Shown: positions 50,878-58,995 of the stretch, piece by piece
How the letters are laid out: each line of letters opens with the position of its first letter
How positions within the stretch are numbered: position 1 is the stretch's first letter
Source: CAYXZP01 sp964469485
GTDB lineage: Bacteria; Desulfobacterota; Binatia; UBA1149; CAYXZP01
Direction of reading: 5' to 3'
Assembly (NCBI GenBank): GCA_964469485.1
Contig: CAYXZP010000001.1
Span: 1 to 64,000 of the forward strand
Length of the DNA: 64,000 bases
The notes under the pieces: model-generated
What the model was told of the DNA's origin: nothing
Seen by the model: the letters and a program-made list of their open reading frames with translations, nothing else
The model's database searches: none
Made by a program: the position numbers and the translations under genes

Positions 50878-52592
50878 CGTATCACCGGCACGGCGACGGC
50901 CAGGGCGTGAATGCCCGGTTCGAGCACGGCCGCCAGTTCAAGCGTCGAGGCCAGACCCCGCGAAAGCGCGGCGGAGAGCTTGGCGACCGGCGCCGCAGGT
51001 CCCCGACCCCTGATCGAGAGCAGCGCGCCGAGCGGGCCCGGGGGTTCGGGCAGGTGGCGGACCTCGATCGCGGCGGTGTTGTCGATGCCGGCGCGCCTGG
51101 CCGCAAGCCGGACGGCGGTGCGTAGCCCCCCGAGGCGGTCGACCAGTCCGGCCTCCAGCGCCTGCCGTCCTGTCCACACGCGTCCGCGCGCCACACGGTC
51201 GACCTCTTCGACCGTCATCGAACGACCCTCGGCCACACGGTCGAGGAACAGTACGTAGATACGTTCCATCTGTGTCCTGAGCAGCGAGCGTTCGGCGCGG
51301 TCCAGTCCCTTGGTCACATCCATGATGCGTGAGTAGCGGCCGCGGCCGAGAGTCTCGCTGCCGATGCCCAGCCGGCCCAGCAGGCCCGCTATGTTGGGTT
51401 TGAACAGCACCACCCCGATCGAGCCGGTAAGCGTGGCCGGCTCGGCCACCACGCGGTCCGCCGCCGAGGCCAGGTAGTAGCCGCCCGAGGCGGCCATATC
51501 GCCGAGCGAGGCCACCACCGGTTTCTCGGCCGCGGTGCGCCGTATCTCCTGCCAAAGCTCGTCCGAGGCGTGGGCCGAGCCACCGGGGCTGTCGATGCGA
51601 AGCACTATTGCCGCCGTGGAACGGTCGGCCGCGGCCTTGCGGAGCAGTTCGGCCAGCGAGTCGGCGCCGACCGTCATGGCCGAGCCGGGGGTCCGGCGGC
51701 CGCTGCCGCCGACGATGGTGCCGTTGACATGGGCGACGCCTATACCGGCTCCGCCGCCGAGCCCGACACGGTTGCGCCGTACGCGGTCGTAAACGGCCTC
51801 TGTCACGGTTGCTATCGGACGGCCGTCGGCGGACAGACCGGCCAGCAGTTCCTCGCGCGAACCGACCGCGTCGGTCAAGCCGGCCTCTATGAAGGCCTCG
51901 GGCGAGGCCGGCGCGGCGTCGATGATGGACTCGATATCGTCATACGGTAAGGCGCGGCTTCGTGAAAGGGTGTTGGTGAACTCGGCGTTCACCGAATCGA
52001 GTATGGAATCGGCCATCTCGCGGTGGGCGGCCGACATCGCGCGCCCGGCCAAGGTGTCGGCCGCGGTCTTGTACTCGCCGCGCCGTTCCACCTCGATGGC
52101 CACATCGACCTTCTCCCAGACCCCGCCAAGGAAGACGAAGTTGGCCGAAAGGCCGTTGACCATCAGCGTCGACGACGGTGATATGTGTATTTTTTCGGCG
52201 GCCGAGGCGACGTAGTATTCCAGGTTGCCGCTGAGGTGGCCGCCTTCGAGAAGCGCGACCACTCGCTTGCCGCGGCGGCGCGCATCGTGCAGCCGGTCGC
52301 GGATCTCGGCTGCCTGCGCCCAACCGGTCTCGAGGTCTCCGACCTCGAGGAGGACACCGGCCAGACGTTCGTCGGCGGCGGCCTTCTCGAGATTGTCGAG
52401 CAGCCCCACCAGCGAGCGGTCGCCGCCCATGAGGCGGCTCATGAGTCCGGGGCGGGCGCCCTCGGAGTACTCGCCCTCGAGTTCGACGAGCAGGTAGGAG
52501 CCGTCGGGGATGCCGGGCCCGCGCTGGGTCCAGAACAGGGCCAGGGCCACGATAAGGGCCGCGGCGATGAGCCACTTGAGGCGGCGGCGCAC
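50874..52592 (-). CDS. sppA: Signal peptide peptidase SppA, long type
   Basis: 572 residues. Membrane-anchored serine peptidase that degrades cleaved signal peptides. An N-terminal anchor (WLIAAALIVALALFW) is followed by two tandem ClpP-like domains, as in E. coli SppA. The catalytic Lys is in VERRGEYKTAADTL of the first domain and the Ser in LGDMAASGGYYLASAADRV of the second. RIDSPGGSAHASDELW forms the oxyanion region. Starts with GTG. Divergent from the LplA-like gene. Confidence 0.92.
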   Translation of the reverse strand: MRRRLKWLIAAALIVALALFWTQRGPGIPDGSYLLVELEGEYSEGARPGLMSRLMGGDRSLVGLLDNLEKAAADERLAGVLLEVGDLETGWAQAAEIRDRLHDARRRGKRVVALLEGGHLSGNLEYYVASAAEKIHISPSSTLMVNGLSANFVFLGGVWEKVDVAIEVERRGEYKTAADTLAGRAMSAAHREMADSILDSVNAEFTNTLSRSRALPYDDIESIIDAAPASPEAFIEAGLTDAVGSREELLAGLSADGRPIATVTEAVYDRVRRNRVGLGGGAGIGVAHVNGTIVGGSGRRTPGSAMTVGADSLAELLRKAAADRSTAAIVLRIDSPGGSAHASDELWQEIRRTAAEKPVVASLGDMAASGGYYLASAADRVVAEPATLTGSIGVVLFKPNIAGLLGRLGIGSETLGRGRYSRIMDVTKGLDRAERSLLRTQMERIYVLFLDRVAEGRSMTVEEVDRVARGRVWTGRQALEAGLVDRLGGLRTAVRLAARRAGIDNTAAIEVRHLPEPPGPLGALLSIRGRGPAAPVAKLSAALSRGLASTLELAAVLEPGIHALAVAVPVIR

Positions 52593-52644
52593 GGGTCTCC
52601 CATAGCCTCATTGACGGCCTGTGGCGAGCTTCTGCTAAGCTGGC

Positions 52645-53673
52645 GTGGTGAACAACCGGCTCTCACTATGGAATGCCGGCGCCGAGACCGCCGCCGAGGG
52701 TTTCGCGCGTGACCAGGCGATGATGACGCTCGTCGCTTCGACGGGCAGCGCGCTCGGCCGGCTCTGGCGGCGCAGCCGGGAGGCGCTTTGCCTGGGCCGT
52801 TTTCACCGCCGGCCCGCCGGCGGGCCGGCGGGCCTGGAAAGACGGCTAAGCGGCGGGCGCGCCGTCGTAGTGGGCCCGGACGTCGCCTGCATGACCCTGG
52901 TCGTGCCGGGCGTGGACTGGTTGGCTGCGGACCAGGCGCCCTTGAGGCCCGACCAGGTCCTCAACCGGGCCCTCAGGCCCATGCTCGCGGCCCTGCGGGC
53001 GGCCGGGCTCGACGCTTTCTACGGCGGACGCGATCTGGTGACGGTAGCGGGCCGCCCCCTGGCGCACGCCGCCTTCACTGTGGCTGCGGACGGCGTCTGC
53101 GTCATCGAGCAACAGGTGGCGCTTGCCGCCGGTTTTTCCGATCTCCCGGCACTGCTTGCCAAGCACGACCCCGAGGGGGTGTCGGTCGTTGATGCGTACT
53201 GCTTCGAGGATGCGGCGACCGTGTGCGCACTCAGGGACGGCTTCAGACCGGATAGCTGGGAGGAGCTTTTCGCCGAACACATTGGCCGGACCTGGACGCT
53301 GGACGAGACCCGAACCGGCCTTGATGACTGGTGCGCCGGCGTCGATCTGGTCGCGGCCGACCCTTGCGCTCACGAGGCCTTCCTGGCCGAACGCGGGCCT
53401 GTGGCCCCGGAGGACCGTTCGGCGGTGGCGCGCACGATGTTGGGAGCCGCAGAGGCCTCGGCCCGTGTGGCCGGCGGTCGTTGCCACGGGCTCGTGATCT
53501 CCGGCGACATCATCGCTCCCTTCCACACGCTCGACGAGATCTCGGTCGGTCTCGAGGACAAGCGTCCGGACGCGGCCGTGGTGCGCCGTGTGATGACCTC
53601 GGTGATGTCCATGCCCCGCAACTTCATCCTTGGAGCCACCGAACTGGACCTGCTCATAACGAGGCTTGCCTGA
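52645..53673 (+). CDS. Lipoate-protein-ligase-like protein lacking the catalytic Lys
   Basis: 342 residues. It resembles the LplA/biotin-ligase fold: LGRFHRR, the RRLSGGRAVVVGPDVA strand, PDQVLNRALRPMLAALRAAG, and GGRDLVTVAGRPLAHAAFTV. A C-terminal LplA-accessory-like domain (LVISGDIIAPFHTLDEISVG) follows. In LplA the catalytic Lys is in GRKVSGSA; here the segment is GRPLAHAA with Pro 138 in its place, so lipoyl-adenylate binding is doubtful. It could be an inactive lipoate-binding protein or an acyl/octanoyl transferase variant. It starts with GTG, divergent from sppA. Confidence 0.7.
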   Translation: MVNNRLSLWNAGAETAAEGFARDQAMMTLVASTGSALGRLWRRSREALCLGRFHRRPAGGPAGLERRLSGGRAVVVGPDVACMTLVVPGVDWLAADQAPLRPDQVLNRALRPMLAALRAAGLDAFYGGRDLVTVAGRPLAHAAFTVAADGVCVIEQQVALAAGFSDLPALLAKHDPEGVSVVDAYCFEDAATVCALRDGFRPDSWEELFAEHIGRTWTLDETRTGLDDWCAGVDLVAADPCAHEAFLAERGPVAPEDRSAVARTMLGAAEASARVAGGRCHGLVISGDIIAPFHTLDEISVGLEDKRPDAAVVRRVMTSVMSMPRNFILGATELDLLITRLA

Positions 53674-53697
53674 CCGGATTGCGGAACTGGGACGGCC

Positions 53698-54060
53698 GTG
53701 CCATCAAATCCGTCCGTGAGCGACTGTCTGTTCTGCAAGATACGCGACGGCGAGCTTCCCGCCGACAAGCTTCAGGATGACGGCCGGCTTTTCGTTATAA
53801 GCGACATCAACCCGGCCGCACCCACGCACGTTCTCATCATTCCCCACCGGCACATCGAGACCATCGCCGATCTCCGGGAGGCCGACGCGGCCTTGGTGGG
53901 CGAGGTCTATCTTGTGGCCGCCCGTATGGCGCGCGAGCAGGGCTTCGCCGACAGCGGCTACCGCGTGGTCGCCAACTGCAACCGCGACGGCGGACAGACC
54001 GTTTTCCACGTCCACTTCCACCTGTTGGCCGGGCGCGGCCTGGCCTGGCCGCCGGGCTGA
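53698..54060 (+). CDS. HIT-family nucleotide hydrolase/transferase
   Basis: 120 residues. The histidine triad is FHVHFHLLAG near the C-terminus, the diagnostic HxHxH motif for nucleotide phosphoramidate hydrolysis. CLFCKIRDGELPAD near the start has a CxxC that binds zinc in many HINT proteins, and THVLIIPHRHI supplies a further His. It starts with GTG 25 bases after the LplA-like gene. Substrate (AMP-lysine or related) inferred from the family. Confidence 0.94.
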   Translation: MPSNPSVSDCLFCKIRDGELPADKLQDDGRLFVISDINPAAPTHVLIIPHRHIETIADLREADAALVGEVYLVAARMAREQGFADSGYRVVANCNRDGGQTVFHVHFHLLAGRGLAWPPG

Positions 54061-54079
54061 GCGGGCGGACGCCCGAAGC

Positions 54080-54775
54080 ATGCTCGGAGCCGTTATCTTC
54101 GATTTCGACGGCGTCATCGCCGACGATGAACTCCTGCACCTGGCCGGTTTTCGCCAAGCGCTGGCCTCCTACGGCATAACCGTCAGCGAGGCCGATTACT
54201 TCACACGCTATGTCGGCCTCAATGATCGAGACGGTTTCAAGGCCATACTCGAGGACAACCGGGGGCGGGCGGAGCCGGACGCCGTGTGGGCGCTGATGGC
54301 CGACAAGGCGCGCATCTTCAAGGAACTGGTCAGCGATCGTGTTCGTATCTTTCCCGGGGTCGAAGGTCTGCTCGGCCAGCTCGCCTCAGGACCCGAGCCC
54401 GTGCCCACCGCCATCGGCTCGGGCGCGCTGCGTTCCGAGATAGACCTGGTGCTGGCCGCGGCCGGTCTCGGCGGCTTCTTTCGTGAGATCGTAGCGGCCG
54501 ACGACGTCAGCAACGGCAAGCCCGATCCCGAGACTTTTCTCGAGGCCGGCCGCCGACTCGGGGTCGACCCCGGACGCTGCGTCGTCATCGAGGATTCCAC
54601 CGGCGGGCTCGAGGCCGCGGCCAGAGCGGGCATGAGGCGCGTGGCCGTGGCCAACACTTACCAGGCCGCCGAACTCGAGGCGGACCTTGTCGTGGGCAGT
54701 CTCGAGGGGCTGACCCGGACCGATCTCGAGTCACTGTTCGAGGGTCGGGATGGCCCCGGAGGGCGGGAGGAATAG
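54080..54775 (+). CDS. HAD-family phosphatase / phosphoglucomutase-like
   Basis: 231 residues from ATG 54080. Core HAD motifs: VIFDFDGVIADDE with the nucleophile Asp and general acid Asp, AIGSGALRSEIDL (motif II, Ser), Lys in NGKPDPETFLEAG (motif III), and VVIEDSTGGLEAA (motif IV). A helical cap lies between motifs I and II. Close to beta-phosphoglucomutase and small sugar phosphatases, but the substrate cannot be assigned. Followed immediately by a 77-residue gene. Confidence 0.9.
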   Translation: MLGAVIFDFDGVIADDELLHLAGFRQALASYGITVSEADYFTRYVGLNDRDGFKAILEDNRGRAEPDAVWALMADKARIFKELVSDRVRIFPGVEGLLGQLASGPEPVPTAIGSGALRSEIDLVLAAAGLGGFFREIVAADDVSNGKPDPETFLEAGRRLGVDPGRCVVIEDSTGGLEAAARAGMRRVAVANTYQAAELEADLVVGSLEGLTRTDLESLFEGRDGPGGREE

Positions 54776-55009
54776 ATGAGCCAAGCCGACCTGAAACGGC
54801 ACCTGCTCGAGCAGATCGCCGAGACCCACCAACATCTGTCTGGGCTTGTCGAGCAGCGCCTCGAGGCCGAGGACCTCGAGGATATCGAGCGCTACTTCGC
54901 GGCTATGGGCAAGGTGGTCATCATGCTCGAGAACGGCGACCGGGGGCTTCGGGACCTGGCCCAGGAACTGGTCGCCGATATGGCCCCTCTGATCATCTCG
55001 GAGCTTTGA
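54776..55009 (+). CDS. Small acidic helical protein, unknown
   Basis: 77 residues, directly adjacent to the HAD gene (TAG then ATG). It is predicted all-helical with heptad spacing of Leu and Ile in LLEQIAETHQHLSGLVEQRL and many Glu and Asp. No known domain is recognised. Coupling suggests co-expression with the HAD gene; convergent with degP. Confidence 0.6.
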   Translation: MSQADLKRHLLEQIAETHQHLSGLVEQRLEAEDLEDIERYFAAMGKVVIMLENGDRGLRDLAQELVADMAPLIISEL

Positions 55010-55012
55010 CCC

Positions 55013-56365
55013 TCAGAAACGTCGGTCCAGCGGCAGGGTGACCCTGTAGTGGCGCTTGCCGCGCAGCACCGAGACCAGCACGCTGTTGCTGTTGCGGAAG
55101 GAGGCCAGGCGGCGGCGGAAGCCGTCGTGGTTGTCTATGTCACGCCCGCCTAGTGCCGTTATCCGGTCTCCCTTCTCTATGCCTATCTCTTGGGCCGGAC
55201 TCCGGTAGCGCACTTGCTCGACGACCACACCGCTTCCTTCCGTCCCGTCGGCGGTCTTTAGCCCCATCGCGGTCCAGGCGAACTCATCGATGCGCTCGGC
55301 GGGCAGGGCCGCAAGCTTGATCGTCAGCTCGCGCTCGGCGCCGTTCTGCCGGGTGCGAAGACGCAGCCGGTCGCCGGCTGCCATTCCACGCGTGGTGCGT
55401 GCATAGGAGGCGGCCGTTGCCACCTTCTCACCTTGGGCGTGGGTGATGATGGTGCCGCGTTCGAGCCCGGCACTCTCGCCCGGGCTCCCTTCCTCGACGC
55501 CGCTTACGAGCACGCCGGCGCCCGATTCGACGCCGAAATGGAAAGCGATCTCCGGCGTCAGGTTCTGGACCTGTATGCCCACCCAGGGCGGCTGTACTCC
55601 GCCGTGCTCGATGATCTGCTCGACGATGTTCCTCACCCTGTGGATCGGGATGGCAAATCCTATGCCCTCGGCGTCGTTGTGGATGGCCGTGTTGATGCCG
55701 ATAAGGCGGCCTTCGACGTTCATGAGCGGGCCGCCCGAGTTGCCCGGGTTGATCGAGGCGTCGGTCTGAATGAAGTCGTGGTAGACCAGGTCCTTGGCTT
55801 GTATGGTGCGACCCATCGCGCTTACCACGCCCGTGGTCACCGTGTGGGAAAGACCGTAGGGGTTGCCGATGGCGATCACCGTCTCGCCGATGAGGATCTT
55901 GTCGTCGTCCGCCATGGCTATCACCGGTAGCGGCTTGTCCGTCTCCACCTTCAACACGGCGAGGTCGGAGTCCGAGTCGGCCCCGGCCAGGGTGGCCGGA
56001 AACTCGCGTTTGTCGGCCATCAGGACCCTGATGTCGGAGGCGTGCACGATGACGTGCTCGTTGGTCACGATCATTCCGTCCTTGCGAATGATGACACCGG
56101 AGCCGAGCGAGGTGCGTTTTTGGCGTGTGCGCGGGCTCGGCATGCCGTTGAAAAAGTCGGAGAAGAAATCGTCGAAGAACGGGTCGCCGGTAAAGGGCGA
56201 GGGCCGCCGGAAGGGCGTGCTGACGACCCTCTCGGTGTAGATGTTGACCACCGCCGGGCTGGCCGTTTCCACGGCCTTGACGACGGGGGTGCGGCGCAGG
56301 TCGGCGCCGGCCTCTTGGACCAAGAGTAGCGCTAGTGCCGATGCGAGGGCTGAGGTTCGGGTCAA
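55013..56365 (-). CDS. degP: Periplasmic serine protease DegP/HtrA
   Basis: 450 residues from TTG 56365, overlapping the rnr stop. Signal peptide LASALALLLVQEAGA. The trypsin-like domain has the triad: His in VTNEHVIVHA, Asp in DSDSDLAVLKVE and Ser in SINPGNSGGPLMN. Two PDZ domains follow: GVEEGSPGESAGL, then SPAQEIGIEKGDRIT. It degrades misfolded periplasmic proteins. The first PDZ substrate loop and Q-linker (RPSPFTGDPFFDDFF) are normal for the family. Confidence 0.94.
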   Translation of the reverse strand: MTRTSALASALALLLVQEAGADLRRTPVVKAVETASPAVVNIYTERVVSTPFRRPSPFTGDPFFDDFFSDFFNGMPSPRTRQKRTSLGSGVIIRKDGMIVTNEHVIVHASDIRVLMADKREFPATLAGADSDSDLAVLKVETDKPLPVIAMADDDKILIGETVIAIGNPYGLSHTVTTGVVSAMGRTIQAKDLVYHDFIQTDASINPGNSGGPLMNVEGRLIGINTAIHNDAEGIGFAIPIHRVRNIVEQIIEHGGVQPPWVGIQVQNLTPEIAFHFGVESGAGVLVSGVEEGSPGESAGLERGTIITHAQGEKVATAASYARTTRGMAAGDRLRLRTRQNGAERELTIKLAALPAERIDEFAWTAMGLKTADGTEGSGVVVEQVRYRSPAQEIGIEKGDRITALGGRDIDNHDGFRRRLASFRNSNSVLVSVLRGKRHYRVTLPLDRRF

Positions 56366-58413
56366 GTGAGGGGCTCCAGTTCGAGGCTGCGCTCGGCGAG
56401 TTCAGCCGAAGTCACCCGTACCGTCAACCTTTGGCCGACCTTGACGGTGCGGCCCGACTCGCGGCTCTTCAGCTCGAGCCGCTCGCGATGGAAGTCGTAA
56501 TACTCCTCGAGGCGGGCCAAGGGTACCAGTCCCTCCACGAAGAAGTCGTCCAACTCCACGAAGAAACCGAACCTTTCGACCGAGGTGACCGTGCCACGGA
56601 AGGTCTTGCCGACATGGCGGACCATGATCATGACCCCGGCCGCGCGCCGTATATCACGTTCGGCCCCGGTTGCACGTCGCTCGCCCTGGCTACAGAGCAG
56701 GGCCAGCTCCGGAAGCGAGGACGCCTTTTCGGCTTCCTCGGGCCTGTTGCCGAAAGTGGCGGCGAGAGCACGGTGGGTGATGATATCCGGATAGCGGCGG
56801 ATCGGCGAGGTGAAGTGCGTGGAACACTGACTGGCAAGGCCGAAGTGGATCGCGCGTTCGGCCGAGTAGCGGGCCTGTGTCATCGCGCGCAACACCATGA
56901 GATTGGCCAGGCGTTCGAACGGCTTGCCGGCCGCCTTCTTGACGACGGCCTGCAGCGCGGCCGGCTCCCGGGCCGCGTCCCCGCCGGCCAGCCTCAGGCC
57001 CAGCAGCGATAGCCGCGCGGCCAGCCGTATGATGGATTCCTCGTCGGGGCGCTCGTGGTTGCGGTAGAGCAGGGCGCGGTCGAGCGATGTGATATGACGG
57101 GCGACGGCCTCGTTGGCCGCCAGCATGAACTCTTCGATCATGCGGTGGCTCATGAGCCGTGCGGTCTGTCGCATGGTCTGCGGGCGGCCGTTGCCATCAA
57201 GTTCGACTAGGGCTTCGGGGATGTCGAGGTCTATGGCGCCGCGTGCCATGCGCTGCGTGCGGAGCCGTGACGCGCAGTCTTGCATCATGAGGAGCGACGG
57301 ACCGAGTTCGTTGCTTTCCGGGCCGTCGAGAATGGCTTGGGCCTCCTCGTAGCTGACGTTGGCGCGGCTGCGTATCACGCTCTTGGCAAAGGAGGTCGAA
57401 AGCGGTCGGCCTTCCGGGTCGATCTCCAGGCTGACCGACATCGTCAGACGATCGCGGCCGGGGACCAGGCTTGCCGCGCCGGCGGCCAGGGCCTCCGGGA
57501 GCATGTGCACGGCACGGCCGGGGAAGTAGGTGCTGGTCGTTCGCCGGCGCGCCTCCTCGTCGAGCGCGGAACCGGGCCGCACATAGTGCGAGACGTCCGC
57601 GATCGCGACGGTAAGGCGCCAGCCGTCGCCGGTCTTCTCTATGCCCACGGCATCGTCGTGGTCGGCCGCGTCGGCGGGATCGATCGTGAACATTGCGAGC
57701 GGTCTCAGGTCCAGGCGGCCCTCGATGTCACCGGGGCCGGGCTCGCTGCAGGCTTCGGCCTCGTCGACGGCCGCGCCGGGGAACTCGGTGGCGATCGCCA
57801 TCATCGAACAGACGGCCTCGATCTCGGTCGCCAGTTCGCCGGGCTGTCCCAGCGGGCGCAGCGGGCGAAGCTCCAGGTCCCGGTAAGAGGTCGGGTAGGC
57901 CGTGATCTCGCACTCGACGACTTCTGCTTGCGGCGCGGGTTCGGCGCCCGCGGACAGGCGTGCCGTGTAGTCGATCTTGGGATCGGTGGGTACCAGCTGC
58001 GCCGGGTCACGGTCCGAGACCACAGCCGTTATACGTTCGCGGCCGCGTTCGATGACACGGGCCAGGCGGCCCGTCGGCCGTCCCCGTTTCAGATAAGGCA
58101 GGACCTCGACCAGCACCAGGTCGCCGTCCATGGCCGGCCGCACCCCGTGGCGCCCGAGCGACACGACCTCGCCGCCTTCGCCGGGATGTTCCGGCCGGAC
58201 CACGGCGCGGCCCCTGCGACCGACTGAAAGCCGGCCCGTGACCATGCCCAGGCGCGAGGGCAAGGCCACGCGCCCCTTGCGGGTACGGATGATGTCGCCG
58301 CGGGCTTCGAGCCGGCCGAGCACGGCCTCGATCTCTTCGGGGGAGGCCGGCAGACGGCGGGTCAACTGATCGACGAGCGTGTGCTTGCGCTTGGCCGAGC
58401 CGAGCGCCCTCAT
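56362..58413 (-). CDS. rnr: RNase R (RNase II family 3'-5' exoribonuclease)
   Basis: 683 residues. The RNB catalytic domain has FTIDPADAADHDDAVGIE with the Asp cluster that binds Mg2+, then VADVSHYVRPGSALDEEARR and RTTSTYFPGRAVHMLPE. An N-terminal OB/cold-shock region (LVLVEVLPYLKRG) and a C-terminal S1 domain (FVELDDFFVEGLVPLARL) complete the architecture. The N-terminal winged-helix portion is short. It degrades structured RNA. degP follows on the minus strand with a 4-base overlap. Confidence 0.92.
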   Translation of the reverse strand: MRALGSAKRKHTLVDQLTRRLPASPEEIEAVLGRLEARGDIIRTRKGRVALPSRLGMVTGRLSVGRRGRAVVRPEHPGEGGEVVSLGRHGVRPAMDGDLVLVEVLPYLKRGRPTGRLARVIERGRERITAVVSDRDPAQLVPTDPKIDYTARLSAGAEPAPQAEVVECEITAYPTSYRDLELRPLRPLGQPGELATEIEAVCSMMAIATEFPGAAVDEAEACSEPGPGDIEGRLDLRPLAMFTIDPADAADHDDAVGIEKTGDGWRLTVAIADVSHYVRPGSALDEEARRRTTSTYFPGRAVHMLPEALAAGAASLVPGRDRLTMSVSLEIDPEGRPLSTSFAKSVIRSRANVSYEEAQAILDGPESNELGPSLLMMQDCASRLRTQRMARGAIDLDIPEALVELDGNGRPQTMRQTARLMSHRMIEEFMLAANEAVARHITSLDRALLYRNHERPDEESIIRLAARLSLLGLRLAGGDAAREPAALQAVVKKAAGKPFERLANLMVLRAMTQARYSAERAIHFGLASQCSTHFTSPIRRYPDIITHRALAATFGNRPEEAEKASSLPELALLCSQGERRATGAERDIRRAAGVMIMVRHVGKTFRGTVTSVERFGFFVELDDFFVEGLVPLARLEEYYDFHRERLELKSRESGRTVKVGQRLTVRVTSAELAERSLELEPLT

Positions 58414-58439
58414 GATTCGGCTTTCGAGCTGGTCGGAGC

Positions 58440-58985
58440 TCAGCCGTCTATGAGGACGCAGGCTGAGACCACCGAGGTCCAGCGCCCGTCCTTGGCCCCA
58501 CGTGCCGACTGCGAGATGTTGCGGGTACGGACTATCTGGTCGCTAAGACGCCATATGTCGCGGCGTTCGTCGTAACTGGTGTCCGCGTTGAAGGGGACGT
58601 CGAGAATGGTCGCCAGCATCTGGGCCGCCAGGTCTTCGGCATAGTCACCGGCCGCCTCGTCGGTCTGCCCGAAGGCGTGGTGTTCGCTGAGATAGCCGTA
58701 CATCGAACGGTCCTTGGGAATGGCCACCCCCACGGATGCCGCAAGATGGCGATGGGGTTCGTTGCTCTCGGCGCGGCTCATGACCACGTGCAGTATCTGG
58801 CCGGGACTGAGGTGTTTCAGCCCCTCCTTCCTAGGCACGATCTTGCAGTGTGGCGGGAAGATGCTCGACACGGTGACGAGGTTGAACTGGGCGATATCGG
58901 CCATGCGAAGCGCCAGCTCGAAGGCGGCCAGTTGTTCCGTGTGGCGGCCCACCCCCTTGGTGAGAAATGCTTGTTTGGCTACCAA
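58440..58985 (-). CDS. Pyruvoyl-dependent arginine decarboxylase
   Basis: 181 residues from TTG 58985, ten bases after the mutase stop with a GAGG site at good spacing. PvlArgDC decarboxylates arginine to agmatine. The N-terminal KQAFLTKGVGRHTEQLAAF and the self-processing site NLVTVSSIFPPHCK are present, where Ser 41 would become the pyruvoyl group. The catalytic Glu lies in GYLSEHHAFG. It is the end of the mmd/mut minus-strand unit; a link to propionyl metabolism is not obvious. No agmatinase is nearby. Confidence 0.9.
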   Translation of the reverse strand: MVAKQAFLTKGVGRHTEQLAAFELALRMADIAQFNLVTVSSIFPPHCKIVPRKEGLKHLSPGQILHVVMSRAESNEPHRHLAASVGVAIPKDRSMYGYLSEHHAFGQTDEAAGDYAEDLAAQMLATILDVPFNADTSYDERRDIWRLSDQIVRTRNISQSARGAKDGRWTSVVSACVLIDG

Positions 58986-58995
58986 CCGTGCCGCC

